The notes under the pieces were generated by a model. The model was not told the origin of the DNA, ran no database searches, and saw only the letters and a program-made list of their open reading frames with translations. This document shows, piece after piece, positions 50,569 to 61,147 of a DNA stretch of 64,000 nucleotides. Where the stretch lies: the NCBI RefSeq assembly GCF_047675955.1, contig NC_132914.1, positions 42,061,521 to 42,125,520 of the forward strand, written 5' to 3'. A program made the position numbers and the translations under genes. Source of the DNA: Chlorocebus sabaeus. Its lineage: Eukaryota > Chordata > Mammalia > Primates > Cercopithecidae. Each line of letters begins with the position of its first letter. Positions within the stretch are counted from its first letter, which is position 1.

Positions 50569-50790
50569 AACAAGAGTTAAATAAATTATGATATATTTGC
50601 ATATACATATAGAATGCTATGTTCTCAAGAATGAGATAGAACTAAATGTATTGATTGAAAGACCTCCATCTTGTAATAAGTAGTAATAACAAGTTATAGA
50701 AAAAATAGGTACAATTTTATTATTTCATTTGCACAGCATGTGGGTGCGAATTTTGCATGGGTACACACATATACTGAAAGAATCTATAAG
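50569..50790 (+). repeat. Inverted repeat, left arm (about 220 bp)
   Basis: The reverse complement of 50991-51213 aligns over 210 bases from 50581 with 18 mismatches and no gaps (about 91% identity, counted by hand). Long exact blocks include 'agaatgagatagaactaaatg' minus its end and 'gaatgagatagaactaaat'. Confidence 0.93.
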
Positions 50791-50797
50791 TACACAT

Positions 50798-50935
50798 GAC
50801 AATGTCTGGAGACATTTTTGGGGGTCATAATGGGGGAGGGAGAATGTTACTGGTATCTGGTGGCTGGAGGTGAGGGATGCTGCTAATCGCTCTAAAATGC
50901 GCAGACCCATAACAAAGAGTTATTGGGCTCCAGGT
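50798..50935 (+). mobile_element. DNA-transposon-like scrap in the inverted-repeat spacer
   Basis: 'caatgtctggagacatttttg', 'ggtatctggtggctggagg', 'gggatgctgctaatcgctc' and 'aacaaagagttattgggc' match a common old non-autonomous DNA transposon pattern; no family name is given. Confidence 0.5.
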
Positions 50936-50990
50936 AAAAGGAAAAAAAACTGCATTAGAAGTAACCACTATGAACTGCTTGGTGTATAAA

Positions 50991-51213
50991 CTTATCGATT
51001 CTTTCAGTATATTTATGTACCCATGCAAAATTCACATCCATATGCTGTGCAAATGAAATAATAAAATTGTATCTATTTGTTCTATGACTTGCTATTACTA
51101 CTTACAACAAGATGGAGGTCTTTCCATCAATACATTTAGTTCTATCTCATTCTTAAGAACATAGTGTTCTATATGTATATGCAAATATACCATAATTTAA
51201 TTCTTGTTTTTTT
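50991..51213 (-). repeat. Inverted repeat, right arm (about 220 bp)
   Basis: Reverse complement of the left arm. It crosses the position of the left arm's Alu without any Alu ('aacaagaattaaattatgg' read on the minus strand), so it keeps the empty site. It is followed by AT-rich repeats. Confidence 0.93.
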
Positions 51214-51219
51214 AACGTG

Positions 51220-51500
51220 TATATATACACATATATACATACATTTATATATATAAAATCATATATATCCAATTGAAAATCACTATTGTATGGGTGGGGG
51301 TAGGAGCAATGAACTTTGCAAAGTGATTTTATATCTATATATATACACACACACATATATAAAATAATGAACTTTGCAGAGTGGTTTTATACATATAATG
51401 TATATATGTATATATGTACATATATGTATATATACACACATATAAATACATAAATATATACATACATGCACACATATATAAAATCATATATCCTATGTAT
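51220..51500. repeat. AT-rich low-complexity region with a tandem duplication of about 57 bp
   Basis: TA/CA alternating runs. 'aatgaactttgcaaagtg' at 51308 recurs as 'aatgaactttgcagagtg' at 51365, and 'atataaaatcatatat' occurs near 51250 and again near 51476. Confidence 0.85.
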
Positions 51501-52355
51501 CTCATACACATGTCATAAATATATAATTTCTTAAAATTTAAATACATGATTCTTAAAATTTTCTTTAAAATTCTTAAAAAAATAAAATTTCTTTTATTAC
51601 TATAATGTTTTTAACATTGAACTATCATTTTCAAGGCTCAGAATAATAGTGTCTACCTACCTATATAATTTTCAAGTTTCTCCCACATTTCTAAGATATC
51701 TAAAATAATGATATGGAATTTACCAAACAACAAATACAGTGAGGCACTCTACATTATTAACTCGACCTGATAATGTCTTAAGTAATTTCCTCTTTTATAA
51801 AACAGAGATACTTTTTTTTCCACAGAGTTGCTATGCCAAGTACAATAATAGATGCATTGCAGTATGGCATATTAGCATTTAAATTATTAAGATATAAGGG
51901 TTATTTTTTGAAGGAGGTTGGAATAGACTCTACAACGGCAACAATGTTGTCCAATTTTCTCCATCATATTTCCAATGCCCTGTACAAAGTCAGCACTCAA
52001 CACATATGTGTGAAATAACTAAAAACATAATGACATAATGACCTCACATGAAATACAAATTAATATCTCTCATCTAACATCAGTAGTTGAGTAAGGTATT
52101 GACTTAAATATTTTAAGTATGAAGTTATATACACATTTGTCCCTATTCAGAATGAAATGAGACTAAAAATAATTAACATGATTATTACTAATGAACGAAC
52201 AATAACTATCAAGCTTAATCATTTAGATCCATTAGAAACATATTACATTACAAAATTATTAACACATATTTTTTATATGTATTTTCATAGCTTGGCCAAG
52301 GGAATGATTTGTAATGGTGCATCTTTTCTATTAATGTCTAATAATGCTGGGTCGG
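51501..52355. other. Intronic stretch, no recognised element
   Basis: AT-rich, with a weak L2-like tail near 51960-52015. No gene signal. Confidence 0.45.
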
Positions 52356-52357
52356 TG

Positions 52358-52500
52358 GGTATAATACATAGAATCACAGAATTCAAAAGAATTTCTGGAG
52401 TCAAATAGTCCAACTATATGTTTCAAGTATGGATAGATAGTCGATTGCATTATTAAATAATTCCAATGTAGTAAGGAGCCATGTTTATTTAAAAACTTTA
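52358..52500 (+). mobile_element. CR1/L3-like LINE fragment
   Basis: 'atagaatcacagaattcaaaag' followed by 'gagtcaaatagtccaac' fits the conserved 3' motif of CR1/L3 LINEs. Confidence 0.5.
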
Positions 52501-52719
52501 GGTTTTCCAAAAGCCACCAAGTAGTTAGAAGAAATCGCAGGGAAAAAAGTCCCGCTTGGACATAGCTTTCCTTAGCTTTTGTACACCACATAATAAACCC
52601 CCTTGATGGTCACCAATCTATTGCTAAATTAGCAACATTTTTGGTTTGAAAATTACATTATAAAAGTCGGTTTTATATTTTGAATCTTTGTGTTTGATTG
52701 CTTGACCTAAATGAAATGG

Positions 52720-53040
52720 AACATAGCACATCTGGGCACATCTGGCAGTGACTGATAAGCACCATGACTGAGCTTGTCTCATAAAGCCACAGCCTTGTGC
52801 CTCCTCTCAGGGGCAACCTGGGCCATCAGGACCACCCTCCCAAGCCAAGCTTCATGGCCAAGGCTGTGGGGGCCCATTGAAGGGAACCTCTCTCTCATGA
52901 TCATGCACCCTACAGACTCCTCAGACTGCCAAAATGACATCCACTGGCTTAGGGGACATTGTGGAGGATAATTTGTCTCAGGAATCTTCCCTTGTATGCC
53001 ATAGTACGCTGGAGACGGCACTGAAAGTAGTCAGTGTGTT
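52720..53040. other. GC-richer unexplained segment
   Basis: About 300 bases with clearly higher G+C than the surroundings. It holds 60-80-residue open frames on both strands (52774-52971 plus; 52779-53021 minus). No protein domain or repeat family is recognised. It could be an old LTR, a decayed retrocopy or a functional non-coding element. Confidence 0.4.
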
Positions 53041-53159
53041 AGATCTGAAAGTATGCTTATGTATATTTCCTGGCACTAGGCAAAGTTAAAGGAAAGAGAG
53101 TGTGGAACAGGTCTAAACCTGAGCAACAACCATCAATTATATGCTTACTTTCTTTTTAT

Positions 53160-53415
53160 CATGGTAAAATGTTCCATATTTTAACCATATTCAAAATTTT
53201 CCATTTTAACCATATTTAAGTATACAATTCAGTGGCATTAACTATATTCACAATGTTTTGTAACCATTATCATTATCTATTTCCAAAATATTTCATCACC
53301 CTAAACAGGAACTCTGTATCCATTATGCAACAACTCCCCATTCCCTTCCATCCCTAGCCTTTGGTAACACCTAATTGACTTTCTGTCTATAATTTTGTTT
53401 AGCTATTTTTAATAA
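53160..53415 (+). mobile_element. L1M-type UTR fragment
   Basis: 'aattcagtggcattaactat', 'cacaatgttttgtaacca', 'atttcatcaccctaaacagg' and 'ctccccattcccttccatc' form a common old L1M-associated segment. Confidence 0.5.
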
Positions 53416-53429
53416 TTTTATTTCACATG

Positions 53430-53675
53430 TGTTTAGCACTTAGTATGTACCAGGCACTGGCTACTAAGTGTTTTGCATGAATTAACTTATTTAATACTCA
53501 TTACTACCATAAGGGGTACCATTAACTCCTTTTCACAGCGGTAGAGATAGAGATTAAGAAAGACGGAATTACTTCTCAGTATGGCATAGGCTGTAAGTAG
53601 TAGAACTTCAAGAATGAATTCCAGCATCCTGACTCCAAAGCTCACACTTTTGACTATGATGTTGGCCTGCTTACT
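53430..53675 (+). mobile_element. MIR SINE
   Basis: 'cttagtatgtaccaggcactgg', 'cattactaccataagggg', 'attaagaaagacggaattac' and 'catcctgactccaaagctc' fit MIR well. Confidence 0.75.
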
Positions 53676-53856
53676 GTTGAAAATTCTTTCTGAGTTCTAA
53701 TGTTGTATTTAAGCTTACACTCATTCCTCGCAGTCAGTCCAGTGGAAACAAAGAACTGCTAGGCACCAAAATACTCCTTTTATAGCATTAATTTTAAAAG
53801 ATAGTGATGAAAAAAATTTGCTCCAGGCAATGTTTTCAAGCACAAAGAGACACCAC

Positions 53857-54140
53857 TTTTTTTTTTTTTTTTTTTTTTTTGAGATGGAGTCTGGCTCTGT
53901 TGCCCAGGCTGGAGTGCAATGGCGCAATCTCAGCTCACTGCAACCTCTACCTCCCAGGTTCAAATGATTCTCCTCCTCAGCCTCCCAAGTAGCTGGGACT
54001 ATAGGCATGCGCCACCGCCAGCTATTTTTGTATTTTTAATAAAGATGGGGATTCACAATTTTGGCCAGGATGGTTTCAATCTCTTGCCCTTGTGATCTGC
54101 CCACCTCAGCCTCCCAAAGTGCTGGGATTACAGGCATGAG
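53857..54140 (-). mobile_element. AluS with a short 5' truncation and target-site duplication
   Basis: Antisense with poly(T) of 24. The left end stops at 'ggcatgag', about 18 bases short. Duplications aagagacaccactttt (53845-53860) and aagagacagtactttt (54141-54156). Confidence 0.9.
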
Positions 54141-54159
54141 AAGAGACAGTACTTTTAAG

Positions 54160-55150
54160 CAATGCTTGCTAAAAGTGCATCCTTTAAGGTGGCTGTTAAG
54201 TAGTATCTTGGCTTTGTTTGTAACAAAGGAAAACCAAACTTTATTCACCAAAATGCCTGTTTAAGTTATCCTAACAGAAACTTTGCAAAGACTCATTCTT
54301 GCATCGAACATCACCTACTTGTTCCAACCCACTAAATACCATACAGTTAAGTATCAAAATGCATATCACTATTACTTGAATGATTGGTGTCTAATTTCAT
54401 TCTTATTTGTTCTTATGTCCGTTCCATCTGATCCCTGCCTTCCCTTGTCACATTGTTTTCCCTGAGTCACACTGATACCTACCCAACTCCTAACTCACAG
54501 TTTATTTTACTGTATAATCACCCTAATCCAAAATATAGGTCCTGATTTATTAGTTTTTGCATACATGCCAGTAGGTAAATTTCTCAGAATCAGGTGAGAG
54601 GTAACTTATTCTCAGTCATTAATTATAATGCTTGTAGTTGCTTACTTGTTGTTGAATTTTATATCATATTATTTTTGCATATATATTTATACATTTAGCG
54701 TATATATATATTTAGCATAGTTGCATTAATTATAATGCTTATAATTACTTCCTCTGCCAACTAAGAACATCTGTTTTCTTCTAACAGCCGCTTCCCAGTT
54801 GTTAAAGCCAATATCACCCATTAGGAAAGATGACACATTGCATTTTGAAGTCCCTGTGAATGTCACAGGTATCTAGTTTTCAAAATGCAGCCTAGGTTCA
54901 CCCTTAAGAGATCTAGTTCATACAGGTTATATCCTGCTGAAGGTAATAAATGCTTACCTTTTCAACAGATTTTTTTAAAGCAGTATACTTATGAATTTTA
55001 TAATAGCTATTTTGTTTATCTGGATATAACCCAAATTGTGTTTTAGCCATAAAAACCATTCATAAAATACTGGATGGGTTCCCACGAAGCAATGTATGAA
55101 GCTCCATGAGTTTAAGATAGTGTTATTGTACTTTTGAGATTAATAACAAC
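54160..55150. other. Intronic stretch, no recognised element
   Basis: AT-rich, with a TATA-type run at 54677-54712. No gene or firm repeat call. Confidence 0.5.
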
Positions 55151-55154
55151 ACAG

Positions 55155-56435
55155 AAGAAAACACAAGGGAAATACTTCAGGACATTGGTCTAAGCAAAGA
55201 TTTTTGGGTAAGACCTCAAAAGCAAAGCAACAAAAGTAAAAGTAGACAAATGGGATTAGATCAAATTGAAAAGCTTCTGCACAGCAAAGTAAACAATCAA
55301 GGGAGTGAAGAGATGACCTACAGAACGGAAGAAAAATTTTGCAAACTATTTATCCAACAAGGAGTTAATATGCAGAATATACAAACAAACAAACAAACAA
55401 ACAAAAAAACCTCAAACAACTCAACAGAAAAAAAACCAAATACTCCAATAAAAATAAAGGACAAAGTATCTGGATCAACATTTCTCAAAAGAGGACATGC
55501 AAATGGCCAACAAATACGTGAAGAAATGTTCAACATCAATAATCATCAGGGAAATGCAAACCAAAACCATGAGAAGATATCATCTCACCACAGTTAGAAT
55601 GGCTATGATCAAAAAGAGAAAAAATAACAAATGCTGGCAAAGATGTGGACAAAAAGGAACTCTTATGCACTGCTGTTGGAAATGTAAATTAGTACAGCCA
55701 TTATGAAGAACATTATGCAAGTTCCTCAAAGAACTAAAAATAGAATTACCATATGATCCAACAATCCCACGAATGGGTATTTATCTGAAGGAAAGGAAAT
55801 CAGAATATTGAAGAGATATCTGCACCCCCATGTTTATTGCAGCACTATTCACAATAACCAAGATACAGAATCAACCTAGGTGCCCAATAACAGATGAACA
55901 GATGAAGAAAATGTGGTATATATACAAGATGGAATACCATTCAGCCATAAAAAGGAAGAAACTGTGTCACTTGCAGCAACATGGATGATACTGGAGAACA
56001 TTATAGTAAGTGAAATAAGCCAGGTGCACAAAGAGAAATACCATATGCTGTCACCCATACATGGAACCTAAAAAAGTTTGTTTCACAGAAGTAGAGAGTA
56101 GAACAGTGGTTACTAGAAGATAGAAAGGAGCAGGGATAGAAAGAGGTTGTTTAAAGGATACAAAATTACAGCTAGATAGGAGGAATAAGTTCTAGCTTTT
56201 TATAGCATTGTAGAGTGATTATAACTAATAATAATTTACTGTATATTTTCAAATAGCTAGAAGAAAGAATTTTGAATATTCCCAACACAAAGAAACGACA
56301 ACTGTTTGAGGTGATGGATATGCTAATTATCTGATATCATCATTAAACATTGTATACATGTATCGAAATATGACTGTATTTATAAATAGGTACTATTATT
56401 ATGTCACTTAAAATTTAAAAAATTAAAGATGAATA
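55155..56435 (+). mobile_element. L1MA/L1PB-class 3' portion
   Basis: Collinear with the ORF2 C-terminus ('acaaatgggattagatcaaa', 'gcttctgcacagcaaag', 'agaatggctatgatcaaaa', 'gcaccccatgtttattgcag' region) and then a 3' UTR with 'gaggtgatggatatgctaat' and an A-rich end. A (CAAA)n run sits at 55381-55407. ORF2 is broken. Confidence 0.88.
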
Positions 56436-56617
56436 ACAATACAAGATAGTTTGAAGAAAGAGGATAAAATTGATACAAACATGGGAGTTGAGAGCAAGGC
56501 AAGGATACTTCTTGTTAGACAAACCAAGGAGAGTTTTTCACAAGAGTAGTATCTGGATGGCAATATGGGGAAGGGTAAAAGCACACGTCTGAGGCTAGGT
56601 TTAACTATTCAAATCAA

Positions 56618-56795
56618 AAGTTTACCAAATGCTTGCTGTGTGACCTTGGATACATGATTTAACTTCACTAAGCATTGGTTTTAAAATGATTATAAAAAAT
56701 TATACTCACAAAGTTGCTGTTATGATTTAAACTATTTAATAAATGTAAAGCAATTAGTACAATGTTTGGCATATGGACAATTTTCAGTAATGACT
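56618..56795 (+). mobile_element. MIR SINE
   Basis: 'gcttgctgtgtgaccttggat', 'gatttaacttcactaagc', 'aagttgctgttatgattt' and 'tttggcatatggacaatt' follow MIR. Confidence 0.7.
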
Positions 56796-56799
56796 AGCT

Positions 56800-57245
56800 G
56801 ATGTCTCAGGAAATTTAGAAAGGCAGTTCAAAATAATAAAAAGATAAATAGGACAGTGGCATATGTCATAATAAAGGAAAAGGTCTTGATTTAGGAAAAT
56901 ATCTTGATTACTTCTTTGGGTAGAGGAGGTGATGCTTTGTTTCCCTCTTCCCAGAGCATGGTGGAGAGGGAAAAGATTAGGCAGTTAGGTAGACTGACAG
57001 ATACAGAAAAAGAGAGATAGAGAGAGAGAGAGAAGAAATGTAAAGATGTGAAATTGAGAGCCACAAGAGAGGATAAAAAGAAAAACAATCAGGGAAAATG
57101 GAGGGCTGTAAGGTGAGAAATATCATCCACCTGGTAAGAAATAACTTTGTGCACGGGTCAGTCTTTGGGGACAGAAGGCTATTCATTTTGAGGGCCCCTG
57201 AGGAAAAAAAAATATTACCAAGATATGTTGCAATTGCATATTTTT
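56800..57245. other. Intronic stretch with a short (GA)n tract
   Basis: (GA)n at 57010-57034. Otherwise no element recognised. Confidence 0.5.
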
Positions 57246-57247
57246 TT

Positions 57248-57278
<31 letters not shown>

Positions 57279-57548
57279 GAGACGGAGTCTCGCTCTGTCG
57301 CCCAGGCTGGAGTGCAGTGGCCAGATCTCAGCTCACTGCAAGCTCCGCCTCTGGGGTTTACACCATTCTCCTGCCTCAGCCTCCCAAGTAGCTGGGACTA
57401 CAGGCGCCCGCCACCTTGCCCGGCTAGTTTTTTGTATTTTTTAGTTTCACCGTGTTAGCCAGGATGGTCTCGATCTCCTGACCTTTTGATCCGCCCGTCT
57501 CGGCCTCCCAAAGTGCTGGGATTACAGGCTTGAGCCACCGCGCCCGGC
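57248..57548 (-). mobile_element. Old World monkey-type AluY (AluYR-like) with an 11-bp deletion
   Basis: Read antisense it shows 'gtggccagatctcagctcac', 'tgcaagctccgcctc', 'cccggctagttttttg' and 'ggcttgagccaccgcgcc', the complements of macaque AluYR diagnostics. 'tttttagtttcacc' lacks the 11 bases tagagacgggg of the consensus. Duplications tgcaattgcatatttt (57229-57244) and tgcaattgcagatttt (57549-57564). Confidence 0.93.
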
Positions 57549-57565
57549 TGCAATTGCAGATTTTA

Positions 57566-58398
57566 CAAAAATATATGGCCAAGTGAGCACATTGCTAGGG
57601 CTCTTTCCAAGGGCTGGAAAGAAGCCTGGTTGCATTAAGAGCAGAAACTTAAACTTCATTAGCTTAATGGAAAATCTGCCTCTGATTCTGTGGGAAGAAA
57701 TAGCCAAAGCATTTTTAGAAAATGGGACCTCTATTTCTTTTTGGCTTTTTGACATTTGTTTTGTTCCCCCCTTTGATCCTCCTCCATTTGCCTCAATATT
57801 TTGAATAATACTCCACTACAAACTGTTTGTATGGGTGTTGCTTTGACAGGAATGAAGGAAATGAAGGGAGATGAGTGGTCTGTCAGGCATAGGTGATTCC
57901 AGTATAAAAAAGAAAAGCATTCATGATCCACATAACCCAAGGACAGCAAGTCACTAGCAGACTGCTAAATGTCCAAGTGAGAACACAATGTAGCCCCTTG
58001 GGAGTGGGAGTTAAGCTTAGGAGAGGTGACAGGATAAAATAACTCCTTTTGAAGAATTGAAAGTGACTGAGATCCAGAAAGGAGATGGTAATAAGAAAGA
58101 AAAGAGATGATTATGTGTATAATCTTGTAAAACTTCCACATTTAGGAGATGAGCAGCAGCAGAAGAAAAAAATGCACATACACACACAAAAAGCAGTCAG
58201 GCAGGTGGGAGAGGAATAACAGTAAAAGCTCACGGGTGTGGGAACTGCCATTCTGGAGCTATACTGCAGTGTTTTATTAGGGGTTTTACATTTACATGGT
58301 CCCGTATGTAACTTCAGGCTTGTCAATTTAATAGCTGTTACCTTGGGCAATTTCCTTACTCTATCTTTTCTTTTAAAAAAGTGGGTGAAATAAACATA
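57566..58398. other. Intronic stretch, mostly unassigned
   Basis: No firm repeat. 58290-58395 ('taccttgggcaatttcc') is faintly MIR-like. Open frames on both strands at 57522-57804 and 58111-58407 lack domains. Confidence 0.45.
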
Positions 58399-58399
58399 A

Positions 58400-59045
58400 G
58401 TGTGCATGTGTCTTTATAGCAGCATGATTTATAATCCTTTGGGTATATACCCAGTAATGGGATTGCTGGGTCAAATGGTATCTCTGGTTCTAGATCCTTG
58501 AGGAATGGCCACACTGTCTTCTACAATGGCTGAACTAATTTACACTTCCACCAACAGTGTAAAAGCATTCCTACTTCTCCACGCACTCTCCAGCATCTGT
58601 TGTTTCCTGTAGCCTTGTAGTATAGTTTGAAGTCAGGTAGCATGGTGTCTCCAGCTTTGTTCTTTTTTCTTAGGATTGTCTTGACTATACAGGCTCAATA
58701 GCAAAGTCTTGGAACCAACCCAAATGCCCATCAATGATAGACTGGATAAAGAAAATGTGGCACATATACACCATGGAATACTGTGCAGTCATAAAAAAGG
58801 ATGAGTTCATGTCCTTCGCAGGGACATGGATGAAGCTGGAAACCACCATTCTCAGCAAACTAACACAGGAACGGAAAACCAAATACTGCATGTTCTCACT
58901 CATAAGTGGGAGCTGAACAACGAGAAAGGATGGACACAGGGAGGGGAACATCACACACCAGGGCCTGTTGGGGGTGGCGGGATAGGGGAGGGATAGCATT
59001 AGGAGAAATATCTAATGTAGATGACAGGTTGATGGGTGCAGCAAA
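58400..59045 (+). mobile_element. L1PA with 5' inversion, internal deletion and 3' truncation
   Basis: 58400-58695 is antisense L1 ORF2 ('cctttgggtatatacccag', 'atttacacttccaccaac', 'tagtttgaagtcaggtag'). 58696-59045 is sense ORF2 end and 3' UTR ('caatagcaaagtcttggaac', 'ggacatggatgaagctgg'). The two meet with only about 24 L1 bases missing. The antisense part itself lacks about 0.72 kb, judged against the L1PA copy at 27481-28519 minus its Alu. The element ends at 'gggtgcagcaaa', about 100 bases early, with no long poly(A). No target-site duplication was found. Confidence 0.9.
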
Positions 59046-59099
59046 AAGAGATAAAGAGATGAAAAGTATAAAAGAAAGTGAAGAATTACAGAAAAGACA

Positions 59100-59758
59100 A
59101 GAGCCAACAAATATCCAGTAGGAAGTCCAGAAGGAGAGAATAAAGAGAAATGGAAATAAGCAGTATTCAAAGGGATAAAGACTGAGTGGATTCCAAAACT
59201 GATGAAAGAGGTAACTCTTCAGATTCATTCTTCTAAAGGAGTCCCTAGCAAGATAAATAAAAATATTAATAAATTCATACCTAGGCACAATGCTTTGAAA
59301 CCACATACTCCAAAGAAAAGGGAACCTTAAAAGCAATTAGAAAGAAAGAGACTTTTAAAACGAATTACAATTGAATTGAAAGCAGACTTCTGAACAGAAA
59401 CCTCAGAGGCCCCCCCAAAACAATGGAATACTGCCTTCATAGTGCTTAGGGAAAACCTAGAATTCTATACCCAAGAGTCGGCCACTAAGCCGGGCGCGGT
59501 GGCTCACGCCTGTAATCCCAGCACTTTGGGAGGCCGAGGCGGGCGGATCACAAGGTCAGGAGATCAAGACCATGGTGAAACCCCGTCTCTACTAAAAAAT
59601 AGAAAAAAATTAGCCGGGCGCAGTGGCGGGCGCCTGTAGTCCCAGCTACTCGGGAGGCTGAGGTAGGAGAATGGCGTGAACCCGGGAGGCGGAGCTTGCA
59701 GTGAGCCGAGATTGCGCCACTGCACTCCAGCCTGGGCGACAGAGCGAGACTCCGTCTC

Positions 59759-59790
<32 letters not shown>

Positions 59791-59890
59791 TCGGCCACTA
59801 ATAGAACCACTCTAAGAGAGTACTAAAATATGTCCTTCAAGAAGAAAGAAATGAAACAAACAGGGGAGGAATAGAATGCAAAAAACAAAA
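59100..59890 (+). mobile_element. L1M/HAL1-like ORF1 relic interrupted by an AluY
   Basis: 'aattcatacctaggcacaat', 'gaaccttaaaagcaattag', 'gaattgaaagcagacttctg', 'cctagaattctatacccaag' and, past the Alu, 'caagaagaaagaaatgaaac' match L1ME/HAL1 ORF1 C-terminal DNA in order. Frame is lost. Confidence 0.6.
59489..59785 (+). mobile_element. Young AluY with a 12-bp left-arm deletion (AluYd-like)
   Basis: Close to the AluY consensus with many intact CpGs and an A tail of about 27. 'caagaccatggtgaaacc' lacks 12 bases (cctggctaacac), a deletion I associate with the AluYd lineage. Perfect duplications aagagtcggccactaa at 59473-59488 and 59786-59801. Confidence 0.93.
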
Positions 59891-61145
59891 ACAATTTGGG
59901 TATAAATAAAATGTTGCATACAACAACGTTTCTCCAGCATATTAAGTTTATGCCTCCCCCGATTATACTTCTGATCAACAGAAGTTCGTCAGCTTATCTA
60001 TATGAAAAAATCAGAATTTATGAACGAGAAAATTGCACATCATTCTCAGCCAACATATGGGGGTACCCCCCAAAAAGAGAAAGATCTTGGCCCTAAGACA
60101 TGTATTCCTATTGACACCCAGACTTTTACAAATTAAAAGTCTACTATTTGAATGGCAGAAAGCCTCAGCCTTCCTATTTGAACTACTCTGTCTAACAAGG
60201 ACTTATCTATGGTATGATTTCCAGGATTTATTGTTAAGGGAAAAAGCAGTAGTTGGGGAATTGCTATAAAGGAAAATTTACTTTTCATTATATGCTCTTT
60301 GTACTTTTAAATTTTATACAATGTGTATATAATATTTATTCAAAATATTAATTAAGTATTCAATTAATTAATTTTAAAACAAAGTTAAGCAACTATCTTA
60401 AAAGTGACTCCATTTGGCTAGCTTCAAATAAAAAAATAAGAGGCAACAGGAATCCTGGGAATTCAAAGGCACAATACAAGTTAATATACAAAAGTGATCT
60501 ATTGAAAAAAATAATATTTTAAAAATAAAACTGAAGATCTTTTCCAAATTCCCAACTAATTCCACTTGGCTTTTTTCTTTTTCTTGGAGACCTGCTCTCT
60601 AACAGCTTGAAAGCTATTTTTTTCCTCTTACATTTTCTCCACGATGTGTCCTCATTTCCAGTGTTAATTAGGTAGGCCTTACAACAAAGGAGTCTGAAAA
60701 ATTTCCCCATCATAGTTGTTATCTATTATACATGACTGATATATAGAGTGAGTTTGATTTTTTCCAATTAACCTGAAGGACTTGGAAGAATGACTTTGAG
60801 ATCTAACACTAAGAACTTTTGACTACTTTTTGAATAATACAAAGATTTATATTTTCATAAAATATTAACTTTTAACATTTGCATTAGGACAAAAATAAAG
60901 CAATTTTAAGCAAATGTACAGAATGCAAATCACTAAATTAAACATTTTAAACCACTAAAGTACAGTAAAATTATACTTAAAACTGGTTTATGAATGAATC
61001 AAGAAAACTAGAATCCTTTATTGTTCTTAACCTTTCTCTTGTAACATCTCAGGGCATCTCCAGCTAACTCAAGGATGTCAAAGAGTCTCAAACAGTTCTG
61101 TCTATAAAAGTTTATTTACAAATCAACTTAAAATTTACAAAATCA
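59890..61145. other. Intronic stretch, no recognised element
   Basis: AT-rich, unique-looking sequence. No gene or firm repeat. Confidence 0.5.
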
Positions 61146-61147
61146 TC

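Larger units (their letters stand above)
50095..50790 (+). mobile_element. L1M fragment interrupted by a truncated Alu
   Basis: 'tcatatacagttggtgggaat', 'caatttcacttctaggaaat', 'gcacatatgaggatgtgc' and, past the Alu, 'aattatgatatatttgcata' with 'gaatgctatgttctcaagaa' follow the L1M ORF2 end and 3' UTR. The segment from 50569 on is one arm of an inverted repeat. Confidence 0.65.

Noticed and set aside
58896..59336. 146-residue minus-strand open frame
   Set aside because: Antisense of the L1PA 3' UTR plus an older relic; no domain and no splice support.
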